Positions 47,301-61,000 of a DNA stretch of 64,000 nt are shown here, piece by piece. The stretch lies in contig CAJNOL010000135.1 in assembly GCA_905250125.1 (NCBI GenBank), positions 1 through 64,000 on the forward strand, in the 5' to 3' direction. The notes below the pieces were generated by a model. That model searched no databases. It was not told the DNA's origin and worked only from the letters and a program-made list of their open reading frames with translations. Each line of letters opens with the position of its first letter. The first letter of the stretch is position 1. The translations under genes were made by a program, and so were the position numbers. The stretch comes from Rotaria sordida. Lineage: Eukaryota > Rotifera > Eurotatoria > Philodinida > Philodinidae.

Positions 47301-50300
47301 AATATCTCCCAAAAAAAAACAATTTAAATTAATTCTCACCATTTGCTAATGTTTCAATTTGAGGCTTTTGTACTTCACTACATCCTTCACATTGACATTT
47401 AAACTTCAAAAAAATAAAATATAAATGATCAAAAAAAGAAACAAATATTTTCAACTTACAAAATACTGTTCTAATAGAACATTTTGTCTTTGTTCAATTG
47501 ATGGCATAAGAGATTTTTGTGGACCATAACAATTTAAAATTTCTTCACCTTGTCGTATTGTTTTCGCTGTATATACACGTAAATATCCTTGATCAAATAC
47601 ACAACGAATATTTGGTACACATGAATGATTCATTAATGCACATGTTGGAAATATAGCTGAAGCAAAACGTTTTGTTATTTCATCATGATCATCATCATTA
47701 TCAAAAATAATATCATCAATTTGATTTGTTTTTGTTATTGATATTGTTTGAGCATTACATATCATTTGTTGAATATGTTTAAGCAATATAGATGCAAGTA
47801 AAATTTGTTCAGTATCACGTTTTTTTATTTGATTACATCTTAAAAAATTTGTTGATTTTATTATTTCTGAAAGAAGATATGCTGTTAAAGAATAATGAAA
47901 TAAATCATCAGTAGACATTTGTTCTGTATGTGTTATTAATTTTTGTATCGATGAATAATCTGATTTATATATATTATTATTATTATTATTATGATTATTA
48001 TGATTATTATTATTTTGTTCTTCATTATCATTCGGAATTGTTGTTTGAGTTATTGTTGTCCATAATGTTTCATGATCAGTTATTGTCAATGTACGATAAG
48101 CTTAAAGAAATTGAATATTAAGTTTTTAAATATATATATATATAGACAAAAAAAAAAAAGAAAAAGAAAATTAAATTTTTACCAAGAAAAGCTATGCCTA
48201 ATGTTTTAAGTATATGAATATGTTTACATTCATATTGATGATAACTAGCAAGTGCACGTTGTTGACAATGTTCACTACAGAATAGAACATGAGAGCATTG
48301 AGGACATACATATGGTATGACAATAGCCGTTAAACTAAAAATATGAATTGAAAGAAAAATATAATAGATGATTATTCTAAACTGCATAAAAAAAAAATCT
48401 CTTTAATTTTTATTTAAATCTTTGAAAAAAAATTATAACTGAAATTTTATAAAATAAAATCTTATTTTATTGATCTTAGAAAGATTAAAATTGTTTTTTT
48501 CTTTCTATGGAAATATAAATATGCAGACATGGAATAGACGAGAATGAATCTTTTTATACTATTTAGATGAAAGACAGTTAGTGCATCTGATTACCAATTC
48601 ACATTTTGCACTGTGTAAAGGTGATACGATTCAGAAAAAATGTGCAGCTTGTATCGAGAGACATCAATATTTATTTGTAACTCATGACGATTCTCGAAAG
48701 AAGAGTTTTCGATCTACTTTGCTGAAAAATAAAAACAGAATAAGAATGAAATAGTAGTGTCAACAGAAAGAAAACGAATTACACTGTGGACTTGCTCATT
48801 TTGTTAAAAATGTTTCTTAGACATTTAACATTAATTGCTGAAGACGAAGAAAACTTTTGGGTAGCTTTTAGTTTATCTAACTCGAGTTTCTCATACAGAT
48901 CTTTTTCACTTGTAACAAGATTGTAATAATTCAAGTGATTAGTAATATAGGGTCAATTATTTAGTAATACAACATTCAATATTTTCTCAAAAAAGTTTTC
49001 TAAGTCTGCTTCACTACGAAAATATTACTATTTATAGTCGAACGTTGGTAAACAAGTTTTGATGTTTCTTATAAGAATTCCGATGCACTCCATAAATCTA
49101 TCAATCTGATGGTACGAGAAATAAATGTTTGAATCTACCCTAGTCTCGTAGCTCTACTGACTATATGCATATAGACTAATATGACATGCAAAAATCTTTA
49201 GTTATCAACAGTAAAATTTTAGTTTGACTTCCATATTTTGAGTGAATAGTGTGAAAAATAACTAATCAAATTTATTAAAATCTTTACTTTTCGTTTATTA
49301 GCATAAACTAGTCATATAATCAGACAGAAGTGTCAATGAAAAAGATCAAGATTTTTCTCATCTATAACACTCAACAAAACTTTAAATTGTAAACTATTTA
49401 GCTTAGTTCCATCTTACTGTGCAGAAAACTGAACAGTCCGAAACATATACAAGTCTCACTCACTCAAAAATTTAACGGTTTTAAGCACAGTTGAACACCT
49501 CGTAAGTTTTCCCTAGATAAAAATTCTCATTATATTCATCAACATCTCGATCTCGGTATAAACTTTGCATTAACTGTTGATATTCAGAGTATTAATCTAT
49601 CATTTGTAATTCAATCGTGAGAATATTTTTGTCTTGTTTTACTGAAACATATAATTATCAACTTAACTATATATCAGAAAAATCTCATTATATATTTGCA
49701 ATGTCACAATTTCATAGTATTCTGTTGTATGTAGATTTCGTCTAATCAAAATTTTCCATAGTAAAAAAGAAAACACTTTCTATCGCCTAGAGACATTCAC
49801 TAACCAGTGATCACAGTATGTATAAGCAAATTTAGGTAATAATAAACAAGCATATGGACGTTCATTAAGTATTAATACATCCGATGGAATATCTTGATTA
49901 GCAATTATATGTCGACCTTTATCCTTTGAATAAGCAAGACGTAAAGTTGAACTAGCACAAGGTATATATTTATTAGGTCCATTTAATAATAATTTTGATT
50001 CATCAATAAGAATTGTACTACGAGGTGGTGATGGAGGTGATGGTGGACAAAATTCATCAGTAGTTTTTTCTTCAGTTGATTTTAATAAACAAGTAGCTAT
50101 TGTTTCAGTTGGTGTTTGTGAATTTTGAATAAGATCATCAAGATTTTTATATGATTTTTTAATTTGTTGTTGTTGTTGTTGTTGTTGTTGTTCTTCTTCT
50201 TCTTCTTCTTCTTTTCGTTTATTTAAAATTGCTATTTGTCGACTTAAATGATCCATTTCTTTACAAAATGAATCAATTTTTTTTCTATCAAGACCAGCAG

Positions 50301-50897
50301 TTTTTTTAATCAGATCACGACATATTTTAAGTTCATAAGCACTACGTTCAGGATCATTTAATTTATGATAACATGCAGCTCGACGAAATACTAATCTAAA
50401 ATACAAAATTTAATTTAATCAAAGAAAAAATAAACATTATTTTTAACTTACTTAAATTTAAGTTCATTTGGATAAAAATCATTAGCTAATTGTATAGCAC
50501 GTATTGATTCATGATAATGACTTAATTCAAAAAGAACAGCTGATAAATTTCCATATGATAATGCCATATCTTGACTATTTATTGTTGATAATGCAATACT
50601 TGCACGATAACACCATGCTGCACGTGATAAATCTTTTTCAACAAAATAATCATTACCTTTTTTACGAAAATTTATTGCTGTTGTAGCATTTTTTGTTAAA
50701 CATGATGATGATGTTGATGATAAATAACGTTCAAATGTATTTGATAAAAGATTTGTACGATGATTATGTATAAAACGTATACGATCAAGATCAGATTTTA
50801 GATGACTAAATTCTGTATAAAGACCTTTTTGTATTGCAAGATCAAGAGTATTTGATGCTGTATCAAGCCAATCCATATCAGAAAATGGGGATTCCAT
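44341..50897 (-). CDS. SMYD4: SMYD4-type TPR/MYND/SET-domain protein
   Basis: Exons on the minus strand: 50897-50452, 50395-49805, 48334-48183, 48100-47460, 47403-47340, 45050-44729, 44666-44341 (about 847 aa; human SMYD4 is about 800). The N-terminus carries TPR helices (FRKKGNDYFVEKDLSRAAW). A Glu/Gln homopolymer and Pro-rich linker follow. The SET domain is split, as in all SMYD proteins, by a MYND finger (CDHC, CPQC, FCSEHC, YHQYEC). SET motifs NHSCVPN and GEEILNCYGP, with the catalytic-type Tyr, and the post-SET CQCEGC are present. The C-terminal TPR-like part (LRKYAQTLFNCRKFDDA) matches the SMYD4 tail. By family it is a lysine-methyltransferase-like protein. The join between 47340 and 45050 does not keep phase (see findings). 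Introns 45051-47339 and 48335-49804 are long; the first contains a foldback element. Confidence 0.88.
45508..46094. mobile_element. Foldback element, family C, in SMYD4 intron
   Basis: Arms of about 190 bp (45508-45696 and 45900-46094) are inverted copies at about 80 percent by eye, with a 200-bp spacer. Landmarks found in both arms are ACGTCAGAATT, AGTGATCTG, AGCAATCGAA, GACAAAA and CATCATCTTCGCAAAATATT. It has no coding capacity and does not resemble the family B sequence. It is probably a non-autonomous foldback or MITE-type transposon. Confidence 0.75.
50164..50211 (-). repeat. Trinucleotide run encoding poly-Glu/poly-Gln in SMYD4
   Basis: On the + strand TTG repeats followed by TTC repeats, read on the minus strand as seven Glu followed by nine Gln within the linker between the TPR region and the first half of the SET domain. 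Such runs vary in length; the exact count may differ between alleles. Confidence 0.85.
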
Positions 50898-52062
50898 TAG
50901 GAATTTTTCAAAATATATGAAAATAAATATCTAAAACAAATGATATATGTATATATATTCGATCTAGAAAATTTTCAAGATCAAAATTAAATTTTACAGA
51001 AAAATCTAAATTATTGTATTTCATAAATTGATGAGAAATTTTCTCGATCTTATTAAAATTTATGTTGACAATTGATTCAAAATACAATATAGAGTTTTAT
51101 AATGAAAAAAATGTTCAAATTAAATTTCATATTATTGTTTTGATTATTTTTTAAAGAGAATTTTTTTTGTTTAATCATTTTTTGAGTAATGCTGAATAGA
51201 CAAGAGTAATATATTAAAACTAGATCTTTTATTACTTATTTAATTTTTTTTAAACGAATAATGAATGTAATTTATCTTCTATTATTAAAGGTATTACATG
51301 AAAAGTTTTACTTCATTACTCTAGAAACTCAATAAGGAAGAAGTTCATATATTATAACTAGACATTATTGATATACGATCTGTGACAAAGGGAAGAGAGC
51401 AAACTATTAGCACGGTGTCTGTCACGGTCTATGATCAAGGAGATGCGTTGCCAAGGATGTCTCACACGCTCGTGTGAAGAGTACAAATTTCTACTGTATA
51501 CATTTCGACATTCATGTTAGATCGTATTTCAAAAATACTCATCAAGAATAATTTTGTCTACCAAAAACAAACAACCAACTATGTATATTCCAAAATAAAT
51601 TATCAATTATTTCATATTGATTATAATCTATTCTCTTCTGATTATTTGTTTTCAACCAAACAACGAATTTTTATGACGAATTAAAAAACTTCCATATATC
51701 CAAAAATTTGTTCCCAAAAAATAAAATCATCACGTTAAAAACTCAAGACATCTAAAATATTATTTTTTTTTTATTATCTATTTCTTTGCAATCATGGTAA
51801 AATGTATATATATATATATTAAAAGGAAAAAAAAAATCATACATATATAAAGGATGACTTAGACACGCAAAAAAAAAAACAAATTCTCCACAACAGAAAA
51901 AAAAAAACAAATGATATGTGATTAGTCGTTATATATTTGACTAACACTGCCTGAGAATATAGTTCCAACTAAATAATTATACACCCACACACACACTGTT
52001 TGATTGCATTGCACACACAAACATTAGAATAGAAAAAAAAAAGAGCATGCATAATTGCTCGT
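50898..52062. other. Intergenic region between SMYD4 and dystrophin genes
   Basis: 1.2 kb between two head-to-tail minus-strand genes. It contains a GC-richer patch at about 51360-51490 with a perfect hairpin TCACACGCTCGTGTGA (51462-51477) and several A or TA runs. It should hold the promoter of SMYD4 and the 3' UTR of dystrophin. No gene seen. Confidence 0.55.
51462..51477. repeat. Perfect short palindrome
   Basis: TCACACGCTCGTGTGA, a 7-bp stem with a two-base centre, about 565 bp upstream of the SMYD4 start codon. It could be a regulatory hairpin or part of a decayed repeat. Confidence 0.5.
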
Positions 52063-55000
52063 TTAAGATGCAACTGTATTATCGATTTGTTGATAATAAG
52101 ATGGTGAATTATTTGTTTGTGGTTCAGTTATAACAGAAACAAGATCACCAACAGCACGATTGATATCATCAGCCATATGAAATAGATTATCAATTGTTAT
52201 TAAATCTAATAATTAAACAAAAAACAAAAATGAAAAATTTTTTTTTTGTATTAAAAATTTTAAAAATTACTTGATTGTCGTTCCAAATTTCTTTCCATTG
52301 AACGTCTTAAACCTAATGTTGAACTATGTAATGGACTTGATATTGTTGTTGAACGATGTTCAGTCATATTACCATTACTTGTATGATGATGTAATGAAGG
52401 TGACTAAATAATATATATTTGATAAAATATTTCAAAAACAAAAAAAATTATTTTCTTACTTCTCGAAATAATAATTGTTTTGATTTTCTTAATTGTTTTT
52501 CAAGTTGTTTATTATGTTCTTCAAGTATTTTCATACGTTGTTCTAATTTTGTTTTATGATGACGTAATTGTTTAGCTTCACGTAACATTTCACGATCACT
52601 TGTATTATAATCATTTATTAATGATAATGAACCTAATTGACTATCACTTTGATGAAATTGATATTGTCGATCATTAATAATTAAAGATTTTTCCATATGT
52701 TGTTGACATAAACGTTCATATTCATTTTGTAATAAACGATTTTCATCTTCAAGATCACGAATTATAGCTTCTAATTCATTACGTTGTTCATTATCAAGTG
52801 AACGAGATCGTGTTAATATATCATGTGCAGCAACACGAGGCTAAAATATCGACAAATAATTGTTGATTTTTATTCATTTACATCATGAACTTCTTTGGAT
52901 AATGAACATTTCTTTTTGCTCTTGAATTGGACTTACGAGGAAACTATCTCAACTGTAATCTGTTTGTTTGACACTCTTATTGAATCTATAAGAATGCTCT
53001 TTCGCAAAGATAATCAATTTCTAACAAGCAGTCGCTTGCCACAAACATGTCACAAAAACCGAGTTTACTTGTAGAATATTCCAAGGGTTATAAAATCTAT
53101 CAATGGGTAAAACTACAAGTTGAAATTTCAGTAAAACGGTCTTAACTCGACTTCAGAGGTTCATGAGTACGAACTCTTTTAAGTTTTTTCTAATTTTACT
53201 GAGATTTCTTGTGGTCTCCGTGTGAACTCAAACGGTGAATTACATCTCGAATAGATCTCTTGTTACTTCATCTGCATAACCCTAATAGAATCCACTTAAA
53301 TTTCTACTATTATGTTTAATTTTTTTTGTTGAGTTTCCAATTAAAATTTTTGATTTATATCAAATATGAATAATCTTTTATATATATATATATTCATACC
53401 GAAGCATGTACAAAACTGTTCAAATTTCGACAATGCTGCGCAATTATACCATGTTCATCAGTTCTAAAACCATAAAAACAAAAAAATTTAAAATACTATA
53501 TAGAAAATTTTTCTTTTCATACGATTCAATAGTTGAACCTGTCGGTTGTACACTTCCAATGTCAGATCTAAATAGAAAAAAATAAAAATTATTATCACAC
53601 AATGTTGTTAATCATAGGGCGTTTATTGTATTCTATCTATTTTGTAGGGTATTTTCTCACCATCCTCCTACTTAACCCTCCAGACATAAAATAATGACAT
53701 AGGTCATCTATTATAACGAGATGTTATTAATATACAACCTTTGATTGTATATCAATATTATTGGTCACAGTCTATGATTGTATATCAACCATATGCGTTA
53801 CGGTTTGTGACAATTCAATGGTTATGTCGGTCATGGTTTGTCTATGGATGAATGATTGTAAATTTGTACACTATATACGCTTCAACACTTCTTTTTTCTT
53901 TTTTTTTTTTAAATTATGTCTAACAAAATTAAATTGAAATTATTTACTTGAATGGTGTTGTTAAAACTGGAATTAATACAGGAGAAGATGTTGGTTGAGA
54001 TGTTGTTGACATATTATTATCAAAAACATGTGGTAATGGTAAGTATCCAAGTTTAGGTTGTTTTCGATGTTTAGTCCATAATTTATTTTTAAATATACGA
54101 AAAAAATCTCGAATATCTTCTGATGATGTTGTCTACATAAAATAAATAAATAAATAAACAAAATATGTTTTTTTTTCTTTCCAAATAACAAACTTCAGTA
54201 TAATATTCTTGTAAAGGATCATCCATTTTAAAAAATTTTGTTTGTTTACCAGAAAAAAAACAACTTTGACATATGTCACAATTAAAATGTTTTAATGAAC
54301 GATAACGAAAACCAAGTATTGGATATATTTTACATATACTACAACGTGCTTCATGTTTAGCTGCTTCACTTGCTGCTAAACGATGCATAACAGGTAACCA
54401 AACAAGTGATTGTGGTTCTAATTTAATCCATTCAAGAAAATCATTCGCTGTTAATACATTCGGATTATGTGCCTAAATATATATATATATATATTTAGAT
54501 TTTAAAATAAAAAAAGAAACCTTCTTACATAATCAAAACAACTTTTTACACTTGGTTCGACACTTGATCCACCAAATGCAGCAATTTCACCGAGTTGTTT
54601 TGGGATCTAAAAAAATAAAAACATGTTCAATCAAATGTATTTGAATATTTTCTGAAAAAAAGTAGCGATCAATGAAAATTCAATTTTTTTATTTTATTTC
54701 AAATCTCAAGATAATTTAGTTAAATTAAATATCATGACTCAATTTCGAATGAATCTTTAGTTATTTCTTTAATTTATTTTAAAAAATAAATACATACAAC
54801 AATTGCTTGTTGAAATAAAATCGACAAACGTTGTCTGTCAACAACATCCCGAACATCATTATCCGTTGATGGACAGGCCACCAATGAAAAAATATCTAAT
54901 GGAAAACATTAAACCTCATATATATATAGAAGTTTTTTATATAGAACTTACATCGATATTTTTCTTCAATATTTCCTCGACAAAGTAAAGCTAATGCCAT

Positions 55001-58000
55001 TTTCATTGCTAATAAACGAATTGAGCCAGTTCGATTTCTAAAAATCAAATTCTCAATTTAATATATAATTAAATTTTCATGCTTTCCATAAGATTGATAT
55101 ATCTCAATCAAAAAAACTGCTGTATAGACCTGAAACACGTTTCATTTTGTGGAGAATTATAAAGGATGTTCACAAAAGTTTTGATTCACCTTAATCAATA
55201 GATTTATTGATTAAGATGGGTCAAAACTTAGCGAATATCATTTATGTTCTATCATTGTGGATGATTCAAATAGAATTCTATGAACTGAAAAACTTGCTTT
55301 TCTACAGACTCTATCCTTAGAGAACGAGTAATGGTTGTCATCTCTTCGAAAATTCTTATTAATATTTATAGTATTTGAATAAACCTAGGATTTATTATAA
55401 ATATAAAATGAATTTCTTTTTTTGTTGTTGTTTTTCTTACGTATCATAAATATTTAATAACCAATTAAGTGTTAAATCAACAGTAACTATAATATTAATT
55501 AATTGTGGATATTCATTTGATGTTTTTTCAAATATTGATTGTAAGTAATAAAGAATTTCTGTTATATCAACATATTTATCAATATTTTTATTTGGTAAAT
55601 CAATTGTTTGATGTTCTTCAAAAACACTTATAATATCACTAAGTGATGTTAAATCAACTAAAACAAAAACTAAGATAAAAAAAAAAAAATATTCAATAAA
55701 ACATACGACAAAGACGTTTTTGTAATGTACGAAGTTTCATTGCTGTACGATAAGCAGAAAAACGAATATCATTAAAATTTGAAAATGAACGCATTAATTC
55801 AATCCTTAAAGAAAATCAAATATTTATTTATTTATTTAAAAAAAATAAATTGCTAATTTACATTTTTGGATGATCCCAAGATGTACTTTGATCAGAATGA
55901 CTGAATAAAATAAAAGAAATGAATTAATAGAAAAACAAAAAAACAAATAATGAAATTTTTTTTACTTGATAAAATAAGGTACTTTATTAAAAGCTATAGC
56001 ACGTTGCCAAGGATATTCAACTGATTTTGAATACATATCATTTTCAGATATTTTCACTGAATCTTGTAATAATTGTACACGTTGTGATATTGATTGTATT
56101 GAATGTTCCCATCTAATTATAATTTACAAAAACAAAAAACGAAAAATAAAAAATATTTGTTTTTTTTTTTTTTTATCAAACCTTTGACTAAGTTCTTGTA
56201 CTCGATTTGTTGTATGTATATCATATTCATTTTCAATTGTTTGTGCTAATTGTTGAATTTCATCAATAGATGTTTTACATGACATCAGACTTGACAAAAG
56301 ATTCTAAGAAAAATTATAATAATGAAAAATTTGTGTTTTTTTTACTTTAAATATTCCATTAATCGTTCTTTGGTTATAGGTACAAACTGTCACATTAGCA
56401 AAATGAATCGATAACAAACATTAGTTCTGTTTTTTATTTTGTAATCCTTGGAGGACAATCTAATCTATATACTAAGACTAAATAATTATTCTTATCTCTG
56501 TTGACGTTTTCTATTCGATAAAATCTCTCTCTTGAAGATATATTATATATACATGATTGAGTTATTTAGTTTTTTTACCATTACACATTAGAAATAAAAT
56601 TAACTTCTACTTCATCAGTATTTATTTTTCTACAGGTACAAAGTCCGAATTTTCGTAAAGATGGATAAATATGTAATAGATTAATGTAAAATGCAAGAAA
56701 AAATCAATGATTCTATCTCACAACTTCGGAGAAAGTTTTCTCTCTTACATACTGTTTCTATATTTGTTCTACAAGAAACATCAAAAAAAAAACTCATTAC
56801 AGAGAAAGGCTAGAAGCAAGAGAACCTTTAAGAGAGGGAAATCATCCCGCTTCCCGTCCCTAATCGTATGACTTGAATAAGACTCAAATCAGAATATTAT
56901 TGTATAGAATTAATCAACGTATTCATTTCGGTGGTAGGATAAAGAAGTAAATGTCTATCAAAAAAAAAAAAAAAGTGAAGATTTTGAAACATAGTTTTCG
57001 TAGAAGAACATTTTGACAACAAACATCCACGTAAAATATAATACTTATGTGATGTTCTGTTAAATTTTTAATATATCAAATTAGAGTAATTTGATCTATG
57101 TTATCTTGTATATTGTATGTAGAAACGTAGATCTAACGAAGGAACCTCTCGAAATATAAAATCACTTTTTGTTCGAGACTATATTCATTCAATATAGTCT
57201 TAATGAACAATGAAAAAGTCTAGAATGGTTTGATTTTCTAAGCCTCCATTTCTGAGATATATTTTTTCTATCCAAGAGTTATTTTTTTATTAATAAAAGC
57301 TTTCAAAGTAATTTCAATTTCTATACTATCATATAAAAATAACAGTCACGTATTCAGACATTACTATTTCTGTATGGGAAATGTCTCTTGCACATTCTAT
57401 TAAAAATATTTTTGTATTGTTTCTTAAAATAATTACTTTTGTGTGTTCAATTTCAGCTGGTACTTGTTCACTATTTATTGCTCGTATTTGTGGTTGATGA
57501 GCATGAGCAAGTTCAATTTCAAGCAAGTGTGCATGTAATTGATCACACTTGCGACGTAGTTCTTCGACCGCCTAGAAATAATAACAACACAAAAAAGAGA
57601 AAGTTTTCGTTTTTTTTTTGTTAATTAGAAAATTTGAAATTGAATAATAACCGTTTGAGCACGTTGTAAAATTTTTAAGCGTTGTCGTACATTAGTATTA
57701 GCATTTTTCCAACGTTGTGTTAATTGAATAACATGTCGACGAACTTTACGTAATGTTAAATCTGAATATTTTTTTAATGGAGGTGATGGTGATGATGATA
57801 ATTCAAATTTTCCACCTCTAGTATCGTCTAAGAATTCCAAATAGATAAATATAGTTATATGATAATTCTGAACAAGAACAAAAAAGGTCAGGGTTAGTCA
57901 GAAAAGAGAGAAATAGTTCCTTTTTTTACTGGTCGATTGTCATAACAAATCATAATGCAGAGAATCAAATAATAATAAACTATAACCGACGACCTCTTTT

Positions 58001-61000
58001 GTAATGATACAATTACTTTCTTTTTTTCTTTTCTTTTTTTTTTTTTACATACCAGCACTTTCAATACCACTACTATCTTTGTTATCTGATGTATATAAAC
58101 GTTTACCAGTATTGAGCATTTGTTCTACATGTGGACGAAGATTTTGATCCAGTTCGGTAATAATACGCTGAAAGCAAAGAAAAAGTGAATAGCTAGGCTT
58201 TTTTCTTCTTCTTCTTCTTTTTCATTTTTTCTTTTTGTGTTAGAAGTACAAAAAAAAAATAGAGATTGCGATTATTTCCTCTATTTACTTGAAGTATCAT
58301 TGAGTGTCACTTGATTAAGAATGGATGGAGAACATCTGAGATACTCAAATTTCTTTTCTTTTTTCTCTTTTTTTCTTTACGACAAGATAAATGAACTTAT
58401 TAAATTAGTCATTCAAGAATAATTGATTTTAACTTCTGGTTTTTTAAATAAATGTAAATCATAGATGTTTATTTAATGATTATCTATAATTGAAATATTC
58501 CAGATGAATTTTTTTCTTACTTTTCTGTTTATCAATACTATTATAAACAATATAAGAATGTTACATATCAAGAATGTCAACGAGGTAATCAACAAAAGTT
58601 CAGAAACAAGTCATCAGTTAACGGCATTTTTCTTATGTCATCAATCAATATTATGAGATCGATTAATTTCTCTTATGCAAAAAAAAAACATAAATCATTC
58701 TTACGATAGATTCTTTTGGATTTCCTAAAACATTTTCTATCATTTATAAAATAAAATTCTAATTTTTTGAAAATTTATATATAATTAAAAATCTACGAAA
58801 AGATTTATTTATGTTTTTGTTTTTTTTTTATGTATCGAAAGTGTTTTATAAATCTACAAATATTCATTTGTTTAATCTATTTCTTAATAATTCAATTTAT
58901 TAACATATAAAATCTTACTTGACAATCAAGAATAAGTCTTCCATAATCACTAATTGGTTGTATAACATTAATTCGAATTTGTTCTTCAATATCTCTTACA
59001 CGTTTAATCAATAAATCAATATTATTAATAATTTGATCAGTATTTATAGTTGACGAATTTTTATATCGAATATCTTCAATTTGTTTTTGTGCATATAATA
59101 ATCTTTGATGTAAATTTTCAACACGTTCTTTATCATAATTATTTAAATTTTGTGGTAAATTAGGTCGTTCTTCAATTAATTGAAGAATTTTCTATAAACA
59201 AAAAAAAAAAGTAATAAATTATTCAACTATGATTCAATTATTCTAAGGAAAAAATTATAAAAACCTTTAATTTTGATTCATTATTTTCATTTTCTTTATA
59301 AGAATTAATATTTCCTTCAATTTGTTTAAGATATTCATCAAAATCATCAATACTTTTTGATACATCCATAGTTGCTATTGGTGCTGTTATACGAATTTTT
59401 TGTTGTTCATTTAACCATTGACGTATTTCAGTTGTCATTTCTTTTGGATAATTATCAATAATATCTATAATTTCATTATTTGCTGTTGTTGTATTATTTT
59501 CTGTACTAAAATGTGAAACAAAATTAACACGAAGTTGATCAATACGTATTGTATCGATTAACATTTGTTTTAGTATCGATTGTCGATTGGCAAGCTCATC
59601 ACGTACTACATAAACAGAAGCAATAAGAGAAAAAACAAATAAACATAGATATTCATACCTGAATCAAGTGGATCTAATTTCCAATCAGAAACAATTTTAG
59701 ATTGATCATGAAAAATGACTATATCAATATTTGTTATAAGAGACTATTTATAATAAAACAAAAAAAAAAAGAATTGATACATTAAAGTTTATTTTCTTTC
59801 TTTATACTTGAATCTTATTTTGAAGTTGTTCAATTTCTTGATGATTACCTAATTGTACAGCTGTATTTAATAATTCTTTTGCTTCTTCAACTAATTTAAA
59901 TTGTTGTTCTTTTTCAGATAATGATGATGATACTAATAATGGTAACGATAATTGAGGTGGTGTCGATGATTGTGCAGCCACTACTGTTGGAGGCTCAGTG
60001 ACTAACAAGAGAAAAGAAAATAAATGTAAGAAAGAAAAGAAAATGAGAAAGTGCGGTTACTCTTCTACTTCTCTAATGATGCCGTAGGAGTGTAAGAAGG
60101 TGAACTATTGCTCTTCAATGATTGAGCGAGAGAGAGAGTGAGAGGAGTAGTAACAAAAGGTAAAAAAGAAAATAGACAGAGAAAAAGGAACTTAAGATCC
60201 TGTATTCACTCACGAGACACACAATAGAGAAAAGCAAAAATAAAGAGAGCAAGATGATCATCACCATCAATTTACCTCAGGCTGTATATGTCTGTACTTC
60301 AAAAATATGGAGAATAAGAGAAGACAAATTTCATCGACAGGTGACACACCGATGAGTAGATATGTTCGATACATATACCCATGTTTATTATTATGTCAGT
60401 TGCAACTAATCACAATGAACCAACCGAAAAATGAGTTCTTATTAATAGTATTGTGGGTAGACTCACTTATTATGTTTTATTACGTCATTATCAATATGTC
60501 TATCTACATATATATGAATATATGTGCACATGTGAGGATTTGTCTATTACAAAGATTTACTGATCTACTTAAAGAATATACCAGAACGATTGACAAAAAA
60601 GAAATGTTCACATAGAAATAACAAGTGTTTGACTTCCTGTGTTAGATAAATAAATATCGGGTACGAAACAAGTCAAGGCGGGAATGCGAAAAAAGAAATC
60701 CAATTATATGTTTGTCTCTGTTGTCTTGATGGGATGTGCCTGGTCTTTATGTCTAAATATGTTGGGTAGAAACTTTTCTTCTTCTTTTTTTTTATGTCAT
60801 GATTATTATTAGTACTTCTCGTTGTAGAGAGAAATAGAGGAAAAAAAAGGATTAATTTAACATGCAATACTACTATAGTGACTATTTCTGATCATGTAAC
60901 TCATGTATGTGTTAAAATAGAATAAGAAATGAAACTCAATATTGATAATGTGATGATAGTTGTTAGATTTAACGAATAAATAACAAAAAAAAGAAAAAGA

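Noticed and set aside
47930..48121. Tyr/Asp-rich frame on the + strand
   Set aside because: It is the antisense shadow of the Asn-rich part of the SMYD4 SET exon.
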